Shown here: positions 58,844-64,000 of the stretch, piece after piece
Position numbering within the stretch: position 1 is the stretch's first letter
How the letters are laid out: each line of letters starts with the position of its first letter
DNA from: an uncultured Myxococcales bacterium
GTDB lineage: Bacteria; Myxococcota_A; Polyangia; Polyangiales; Polyangiaceae
Length of the DNA: 64,000 bases
Direction of reading: 5' to 3'
Assembly: GCA_937949945.1 (NCBI GenBank)
Contig: CALFEQ010000154.1
Span: 1-64,000, forward strand
Position numbers and translations under genes: made by a program
Notes under the pieces: model-generated
What the model was told of the DNA's origin: nothing
The model's input: the letters and a program-made list of their open reading frames with translations, nothing else
Databases searched by the model: none

Positions 58844-60042
58844 GTCGCGCTCACCTCCTGCTGGACCGCAGCCTTCGCGCGGCCGTCCGCGAGCTCCGTG
58901 CCCGGTCGCCAGCGGTAACCCGCGGCGACGATCTCCGAGGGCGAGCCTTCGGAGTTGAGCTGGTTGCGGTACTGGACCGACGGCGAGTCGGGGCCCTCCT
59001 CGGACTTGTCGATGAACTCCGTCCCGCGCGTCCGGAGGTCGACCTCCTTCGCGAGCGTCTGCCGGACGAACTCGCGGTGGCTCTCGAAGTCGATCGGCTC
59101 CGGCAGCTCCGCCGGGAGGATCTCCTCGGGGTCGCGCTTCTCGATCGCCTTGAACAGCTCCATGCACGCGTGGAGCTGACCGAGCTCGTAGTCGACGAAG
59201 CGGTTCCAGATCTCGCGTACGCGCGGGTTCGACTCCGACTGCGCGCAGCAGTAGTAATTGTAGACCTCCGTGGCCTGCATGAGCATCCACTTCGTGATCG
59301 GCGACTCGTTTGGATCCAGCATCGACCCGTACTGAGTGACGTGCTGCTCCTCGATCGCCGAGATCTCGGCGTAGAGCTGGCGCGCGAGCGGATCGGCGAA
59401 CGTCGGACCGAAGTTCATGTAGTAGTCCTCGGTCTGGAACTCCGCGGCCGTGAGCGTGATCGCGTGGAGCTTCGTGAGAGGCGCCGCCGTCTTGTGGTCG
59501 TAGTGCCTCCGGATGTCGTCCTCGGGCGCGCGGTGCTCCTCCTTCGTCGGCCGGCCCGGCCGGATGTCCGTGTAGCTGTTGAGCAGGTTGTTCGCGTCCT
59601 TGCCCTCGAGCCGATCGAGCAGCGCGGAGAACCGATAGAGGTGGTCGAAGTCCTCGAGCAACCCGAACCGGTAGACCTGCGCGAGGTACTCGTCCGGCTC
59701 GTGCTGGGCGACGCTCGCGGTGACCTCGATCGCGACCTGCTCGTAGTTGATCGTGGTCTCGAGCGGCGACATGTCCGGCGGAAGCAGCCAGTTGACGAGC
59801 GTCTGCTGGTGCTTGTCGATACGGCGCATCTGGGCGAGCGGTACGCGCAGCTCCTCGTTCATCCAGCTCAGCCCGTGACCCAGGCGGATGGCGAAGCACT
59901 CGATCCCGTTCATCAGGATGATGCGCACGCGCGTGAAGGCGTCGTCGTCGAGCTTGCTCACGGGCGTCCGCACCATGTCACGCCAGGTGAAGACCTGGCG
60001 CTCGAGCGGCACGCCACGCTCTTTGAGAATGTCCAATGCCAC
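58840..60042 (-). CDS. Ferritin-like two-domain protein, gene 1 of pair
   Basis: A 400-residue helical protein with two ferritin-like halves. Possible iron ligands: SVAQHEPDEYLAQVYRFGLLEDFDHLYRF in the first; EISAIEEQHVTQYGSM and FVDYELGQLHACMELF (E-x-x-H) in the second. No signal peptide. GTG 60042 is preceded at six bases by AGGAGG. It is the first gene of a two-gene operon with the small ferritin-like protein (ATGA overlap). No family name can be given with confidence; di-iron carboxylate chemistry is the best inference. Confidence 0.72.
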   Translation of the reverse strand: MALDILKERGVPLERQVFTWRDMVRTPVSKLDDDAFTRVRIILMNGIECFAIRLGHGLSWMNEELRVPLAQMRRIDKHQQTLVNWLLPPDMSPLETTINYEQVAIEVTASVAQHEPDEYLAQVYRFGLLEDFDHLYRFSALLDRLEGKDANNLLNSYTDIRPGRPTKEEHRAPEDDIRRHYDHKTAAPLTKLHAITLTAAEFQTEDYYMNFGPTFADPLARQLYAEISAIEEQHVTQYGSMLDPNESPITKWMLMQATEVYNYYCCAQSESNPRVREIWNRFVDYELGQLHACMELFKAIEKRDPEEILPAELPEPIDFESHREFVRQTLAKEVDLRTRGTEFIDKSEEGPDSPSVQYRNQLNSEGSPSEIVAAGYRWRPGTELADGRAKAAVQQEVSAT

Positions 60043-60048
60043 GGCTGT

Positions 60049-60054
60049 CCTCCT
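60049..60054 (-). promoter_or_regulatory. Ribosome-binding site AGGAGG of ferritin-like operon
   Basis: AGGAGG six bases before GTG 60042. It decides the GTG start. No coding region was found from here to 60285. Confidence 0.7.
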
Positions 60055-60285
60055 TTCAAGGTCGCGTCGCTCGAGCCGCTCCTCGGCATGCTCGAGCGTC
60101 GTCGACGCGAGCGCGATCGCCGCCAGGCGACTCGCCGCGGACGATGCACTCGTCGTGCCCCGGCGCAGCGTGCCGCCGTGCGGCTCGCGTTCGTCTTCAG
60201 AGGACGTCGCCCTCGGCCGAGTGCGCGCGAGCGCTCTACGTGGCGCGCGTGCGCACGAAAGGAAGCCAAGCAGCGTACGAGACCG

Positions 60286-60870
60286 TCAGCGGCTCGTCTT
60301 CGCCTGCAAGCTCCTCGCGAGCGAGAGATGCTCCTCCAGGATGGGCAGCGTCTTGGCGGCCCAGGCGCGGAGCTCGGGATCCTCGATGCTCTTGGACGCC
60401 TCGCGGAACGCCTCGACGTCCTGCGTGTGCTCCTCCACCATGTGCTGGGCGTACTCCTTGTCGAGCTTGGTGCCGCTCAGCGCAGCGAGCTGCACGAGCT
60501 CCCTCCGATGTTCTTCGTCGAGCTCGGTCGGGAGCGGCACGCCCTTGCGTTCGGCGATCCGTCGCAGCTCGTCGTTCGCCTTCGAGTGATCGGCCACCAT
60601 GCGCTCGCCGAACGCCTTCACGTCGGGGCTCTTCGCCTTGCGCGCGATCTCGCGGCCGAGCGCCACCTCGAGCATGTTCGACTGCGCCGCCTTCGTCATG
60701 AACTCCCTGTCCCTCTCGGACAGAGGCGTCGTCGGTCGCTGCGTCGTGCCGGCACGCAGCTCGCCGGCCGCCGTCGTCTCGGTCACACCAACGTCCTGCT
60801 TCTTGCACGCGGAACCGAGCGTCAGAAGGACGATGCCCATCGTCGCGAGGCCGCTCTTCGAATGTCTCAT
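60286..60870 (-). CDS. DUF4142 lipoprotein
   Basis: A 194-residue lipoprotein (lipobox LGSAC; Lys-Lys follow the Cys). The mature part is the DUF4142 helical bundle: SERDREFMTKAAQSNMLEVALGREIARKAKSPDVKAFGERMVADHSKANDELRRIAERKGV is diagnostic, followed by LDKEYAQHMVEEHTQDVEAF. DUF4142 proteins are ferritin-like bundles of the periplasm, perhaps involved in stress. ATG 60870 has AGGAGGTG upstream. It is on the same strand as the SulP/carbonic anhydrase operon, 82 bases after it. Confidence 0.85.
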   Translation of the reverse strand: MRHSKSGLATMGIVLLTLGSACKKQDVGVTETTAAGELRAGTTQRPTTPLSERDREFMTKAAQSNMLEVALGREIARKAKSPDVKAFGERMVADHSKANDELRRIAERKGVPLPTELDEEHRRELVQLAALSGTKLDKEYAQHMVEEHTQDVEAFREASKSIEDPELRAWAAKTLPILEEHLSLARSLQAKTSR

Positions 60871-60952
60871 CGCGCACACCTCCTGCTGCTGACGACCCAC
60901 GAGGGTCGGACGAGTCGAGCAGGAAGCGAGCCAGGGAGCGCGACGACGCGCG

Positions 60953-61687
60953 TCAGCGCGACGGCTTGCGCTGCGGAGCGCGCTTCTTGCCGCCGCGGGC
61001 GTGCTCGTAGCCCTCGGCGAGCTCGTGGTTCACGTGCAGGACGCCTTCGTTGATGTGGGCGAACGGGTAGCTCTCGTCGATCACGGGCAACGCGTCCGCC
61101 TGCTCCTGCGTCCGCACGACGGCGCCGGCGGGGACGTAGCGGCCCGGCGCGATCTTGACGCCCATGACGAGCGCGCGTGGCTCGAGCACGCAGTTTTTCC
61201 CGATCTCCGCCCGGAACACGAGCGACTGCATCCCGACGAACGTGTTGTCCCCGACGACGGCAGGACCGTGGATCTGCGCTTGGTGCGCGATGGAAACGTT
61301 GCGCCCGACGTACACGGCGTAGGGTCGGCCGCCGACGCGGACGATGTTCGCCTCGACGGTGTGGCCGTTCTCGTACGTCTCGAGCGCGTGGATCACGACG
61401 CCGTCCTGCACGTTCGATCCCGACCCGATGAAGATCGGCTGCCCCTCGTCGCCGCGGATGGAAGCGCCCGGCGCGACGAACACGTCGTCGCCGATCTCGA
61501 CGGCCCCGATGACGGCCGCGAGCGGGTGGACGTAGTCGTGCTCGTGCAGCGACGGCACCTTCACCTCGGGGCTGAAGGACGTGCGCACGTTCGGCTCGAC
61601 GTGCCCGGGAGGCCCCGAAGCTTCGGTCGCGCCGCACCCGACCGCACCGAGCCCGACGACCGCGACGAGAAAGACGACCGATCTCAT
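60953..61687 (-). CDS. Cam-type gamma carbonic anhydrase lipoprotein
   Basis: A 244-residue lipid-anchored gamma-class carbonic anhydrase (lipobox GAVGC), interconverting CO2 and bicarbonate. It closely follows the Methanosarcina Cam pattern. Zinc ligands are the His of VIHALE and two in SIAHQAQIHG; the acidic loop GDEGQPIFIG carries the equivalent of Cam Glu62, and the Glu of HALE matches the proton-shuttle Glu84. The left-handed beta-helix repeats (IGDDVFVAPGASI) are clear. Its ATG overlaps the SulP stop (ATGA). A periplasmic location fits capture of CO2 next to a bicarbonate transporter. A basic tail (GGKKRAPQRKPSR) is extra. Confidence 0.92.
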   Translation of the reverse strand: MRSVVFLVAVVGLGAVGCGATEASGPPGHVEPNVRTSFSPEVKVPSLHEHDYVHPLAAVIGAVEIGDDVFVAPGASIRGDEGQPIFIGSGSNVQDGVVIHALETYENGHTVEANIVRVGGRPYAVYVGRNVSIAHQAQIHGPAVVGDNTFVGMQSLVFRAEIGKNCVLEPRALVMGVKIAPGRYVPAGAVVRTQEQADALPVIDESYPFAHINEGVLHVNHELAEGYEHARGGKKRAPQRKPSR

Positions 61688-63477
61688 GCTGCACTCCTCC
61701 TCCCCGCCCGCGAAGGCGGCGGCCGCGAGCCTCGGGCGACGGGGATCGCGACGAGCTGCTCGGCGATCTCGAGGGCCCGCTCGAGCGAGTCGGCCATCCG
61801 GAGCTCCGGATGCTTCGCCTCGAGCCGGGCCTTGTCGAAGATCTTCTGCGGCCTCGGCAGCGGGCCCGCGAGCACCACGTGCTTCTTGTGCCGGACGATG
61901 GTCTCGATCGCGTTCTCGAGCGCCACGAAGCCCGTGGCGTCGATCACCGGAACGCGACCGAGGTTCAGCACGAGCACCTTGAACGACTCGTTGTGGATGG
62001 CCCCGAGCGTCGCCATCGCGTTCTGCGTCGCGCCGAAGAAGAGCGGACCGTTGATCTCGTAGATGATGACGCCCGGCGGCGGCGGCTTCACGTCGATGTC
62101 GGCGATCGACTCGTACGTGAGCCGCGTCTCGGTGATGTCGGCCATGCGTCGCATGAAGAGGACCGCGGCCAACATGAACCCCACGGAGACCGCGACGACC
62201 ATGTCGATCAGCACCGTGAGGAGGAAGCACGTCAGAAGCACGAGCACGTCGCTCCTCGGCGCCACGCGGAGCAGGTGGATGAAGTGCCGCAGCTCCGACA
62301 TGTTCCAGGCGACGAGCAAGAGCAACGCCGCGAGCGACGCCATCGGCACGTACGCGACCAGCGGAGCGAGCAGCAGGATCGAGAGCAGCACGACGGCGGC
62401 GTGGGTCACCGAGGCGATCGGCGAGCGCGCGCCCGCGCGTATGTTCGTCGCGGTGCGCGCGAGCGCGCCCGTCGCCGCGATGCCGCCGAAGATCGGCGCG
62501 AGGATGTTGCCGATGCCGAGGCCGACGAGCTCGGCGTTCGGATCGTGCTTGGTCTTCGTCATGCCGTCGGCGATGACGGCGGACAGGAGCGACTCGATCG
62601 CGCCGAGCATCGCGATCGCGAACGCCGGCCCCATGAGCTCCGTCAGCATGTCGAACGACGGCAGGCCGCTCCCCCACGGCAGCGAGGGGGACGGCACGAC
62701 GCCGGGTATGCCGGCGACCTCCACGCCATCCACCGTCGTTCGGAAGCGCGTCCCGATGGTCGCGACCTCGAAGCCCGGGACGAAGCGCTGCAGGAGCGCG
62801 ACGCCGGCCGAGACCGAGGCGATCGCGATGAGCGGCGCCGGAATGCGCTTGATGACGCGCGGGACGAGGAGGAGGAGCGCGAACGTGACCGCGGCGACGG
62901 CGAGCTCGGAGAGGCGCGCGGTGCCGCGTGCGTTCCAGAGCGCGGCGATCTTGTCGACGTAGTGATCCGGCAGCGGCCCCGTCTGGAGGCCGAGGACGTC
63001 CTTGATCTGGAGCGTGGCGATGACCGTCGCGATCCCGGTCGTGAACCCCGTCGTGACGGGGTACGGGATGAAGCGGATGAGGTTGCCGAGTCGGAGGGCA
63101 CCCATCCCCACGAGGATGAGCCCGGCCATGAAGCCGGCGGTCATGAGGCCGCCGAGGCCGAACTTCGTCACGATGGGCGCGAGGACGACGATGAAGGCCG
63201 CCGTCGGCCCGCTCACCTGGAACCTGCATCCGCCGAGCAGCGCGATCGACGCGCCCGCGACGATCGCCGTGTAGAGCCCGTGCTGCGGCGGCGCCCCGAC
63301 GGCAATCGCGAGCGCCATCGAGAGCGGCAGCGCGACGACGCCGACCACGGCGCCGGCCATGAGGTCCGCGCGCAGGTCGGACGCCTTGTAGCCCTTGGCG
63401 AAGGTCTCGCGCAAAGCGGTCGCGATGGGAATGGACCGCAGCCAGCTCCCCATCGATCGCGACGCTTCGATCCCCAT
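61684..63477 (-). CDS. SulP-family anion (probably bicarbonate) transporter
   Basis: A membrane transporter of about 597 residues with some 11 segments and a C-terminal STAS domain (VIIYEINGPLFFGATQNAM, VIDATGFVAL). Family motifs: GVVALPLSMALAIAVGAPPQHGLYTAIVAG, FQVSGPTAAFIVVLAPI, and PNAELVGLGIGNI. Because the next gene encodes a carbonic anhydrase and their coding regions overlap as ATGA, the substrate is likely bicarbonate. Start ATG 63477 is a choice; ATG 63534 would overlap the upstream gene by 41 bases, and ATG 63453 is also possible. No ribosome site is clear for any of them. Confidence 0.85.
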   Translation of the reverse strand: MGIEASRSMGSWLRSIPIATALRETFAKGYKASDLRADLMAGAVVGVVALPLSMALAIAVGAPPQHGLYTAIVAGASIALLGGCRFQVSGPTAAFIVVLAPIVTKFGLGGLMTAGFMAGLILVGMGALRLGNLIRFIPYPVTTGFTTGIATVIATLQIKDVLGLQTGPLPDHYVDKIAALWNARGTARLSELAVAAVTFALLLLVPRVIKRIPAPLIAIASVSAGVALLQRFVPGFEVATIGTRFRTTVDGVEVAGIPGVVPSPSLPWGSGLPSFDMLTELMGPAFAIAMLGAIESLLSAVIADGMTKTKHDPNAELVGLGIGNILAPIFGGIAATGALARTATNIRAGARSPIASVTHAAVVLLSILLLAPLVAYVPMASLAALLLLVAWNMSELRHFIHLLRVAPRSDVLVLLTCFLLTVLIDMVVAVSVGFMLAAVLFMRRMADITETRLTYESIADIDVKPPPPGVIIYEINGPLFFGATQNAMATLGAIHNESFKVLVLNLGRVPVIDATGFVALENAIETIVRHKKHVVLAGPLPRPQKIFDKARLEAKHPELRMADSLERALEIAEQLVAIPVARGSRPPPSRAGRRSAA

Positions 63478-63493
63478 CGATTTTGGAGTGCCG

Positions 63494-63910
63494 TCAGCGC
63501 TCAAGCGAACCCTCCGTGTCTCTCCAGCCCTCATCGTCCAGGTGCGCGCGGATCGCGTCGAGAATCGACCACCCCCACGCGGGACGCGGCACGATCACCA
63601 CGCTCTCCGGCGCCGTGAGACTCTCGAAACGCTGCGGCTGGGACGTGACGAGAACGGGCAACGCCTTCGGTCTCGTCTCGGCGAGCTCGGCGATCGTAGC
63701 GATCACGGTCTCCCAACGGAAGTCGTCGGGGAAGAAGACGAAGGCCGACGTCGAGGCCGGCGCGAGCCGCACGCAATCGAGAAGGTCTCGGGTGCAGCGC
63801 GCGGTCACGCCCGCGGCGCTCAGATACGCCTGAAGACCATCGAGCGTCTCGGGATTGTTCGAGACGATCGCGACCTCCAAGCCCTCCTTCCGCGGTGCGC
63901 TCGCACGCAT
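63494..63910 (-). CDS. Receiver-like (pseudo-receiver) protein
   Basis: A 138-residue protein with a CheY-like fold by eye: VAIVSNNPETLDGLQAYLSAAGV, SAFVFFPDDFRWE, LPVLVTSQPQ and SVVIVPRPAWGWSILDAIRAHL. The acidic pocket at the first strand is missing (SNN), the usual phospho-Asp is shifted into PDD, and the conserved KP reads RP, so it is probably not phosphorylated normally. It lies 16 bases upstream of the SulP gene and may regulate it or its enzyme. ATG 63910 is used. Confidence 0.65.
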   Translation of the reverse strand: MRASAPRKEGLEVAIVSNNPETLDGLQAYLSAAGVTARCTRDLLDCVRLAPASTSAFVFFPDDFRWETVIATIAELAETRPKALPVLVTSQPQRFESLTAPESVVIVPRPAWGWSILDAIRAHLDDEGWRDTEGSLER

Positions 63911-64000
63911 GAGCGGGGGCCGCAAAGCAACCGGAATGCCAACCGGTGAATCTCACGTACTTTCGCGGCGGATCGCGCTCCTTTGCGAGGAAAAAGTCAA
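63911..64000. other. Right edge of window, no gene
   Basis: The last 90 bases contain no coding frame I can support. They are presumably the promoter region of the pseudo-receiver, SulP and carbonic anhydrase operon. Confidence 0.4.

Noticed and set aside
1..64000. tRNA, rRNA or riboswitch genes
   Set aside because: I saw no cloverleaf or conserved RNA motif; a covariance-model search would be needed to exclude them.

Overview
The window is uniformly very GC-rich, carries densely packed genes on both strands, and looks like one chromosomal block of a myxobacterium-like organism (Myxococcota, probably the Polyangiales side). The reasons are gene content and style: two Ser/Thr protein kinases (one with a TPR-like/PEGA-style neighbour), two VWA proteins, an unusually large number of lipoproteins (I count 15 lipobox proteins), cysteine-rich surface proteins, a formylglycine-enzyme-like lipoprotein, an ECF42-type sigma factor, and many genes of no known function. 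I saw no tRNA, rRNA, CRISPR array, prophage or biosynthetic cluster. The assignment to a group is inference.

Layout. 1-2000: a REP-associated tyrosine (Y1, HUH) transposase sits between two tandem arrays of short palindromic repeats that face in opposite directions. 2041-7211: a translationally coupled MoxR-type AAA+ ATPase and VWA protein. 7.5-15.8 kb: rpiA, a VWA lipoprotein, a membrane sulfatase-fold protein, an RlmN-like radical SAM enzyme, two tandem paralogous di-haem cytochrome lipoproteins and a PepSY-like lipoprotein. 15.8-24.6 kb: a very large kinase, a TPR-like membrane protein coupled to a four-repeat surface protein, a second kinase and a ChaC-type glutathione-degrading enzyme. 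24.6-36 kb: CoA-transferase, esterase, lipoproteins, PAP2 phosphatase, gamma-glutamyltransferase, serine dehydratase, RecX and a membrane protein. 36-47 kb: HrpA helicase, lipoproteins, a GNAT enzyme, an unknown two-gene zinc-ribbon operon and an ABC-2 export pair. 47-52.9 kb: hemerythrin-like protein, M20 deacylase, ECF42 sigma factor, FGE-like lipoprotein, DUF1360 protein. 53-64 kb: a carbon/stress block with transketolase bearing a cysteine-rich tail, DUF2267, a transaldolase-CBS fusion, a ferritin-like pair, a DUF4142 lipoprotein, and a pseudo-receiver, SulP transporter and Cam-type gamma carbonic anhydrase operon.

How genes work together. The clearest functional units are MoxR+VWA (ATPase with metal-binding adaptor), SulP+carbonic anhydrase (bicarbonate uptake plus periplasmic CO2/HCO3- interconversion), transketolase+transaldolase-CBS+DUF2267 (non-oxidative pentose phosphate branch in a stress setting), gamma-glutamyltransferase and ChaC (two separate glutathione-degrading activities), and the ABC-2 pair. 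A second theme is translation initiation: about ten genes have no Shine-Dalgarno but a TANNNT -10-like hexamer only 6-8 bases before the start codon, which predicts leaderless mRNAs, while a second set has strong AGGAGG sites.
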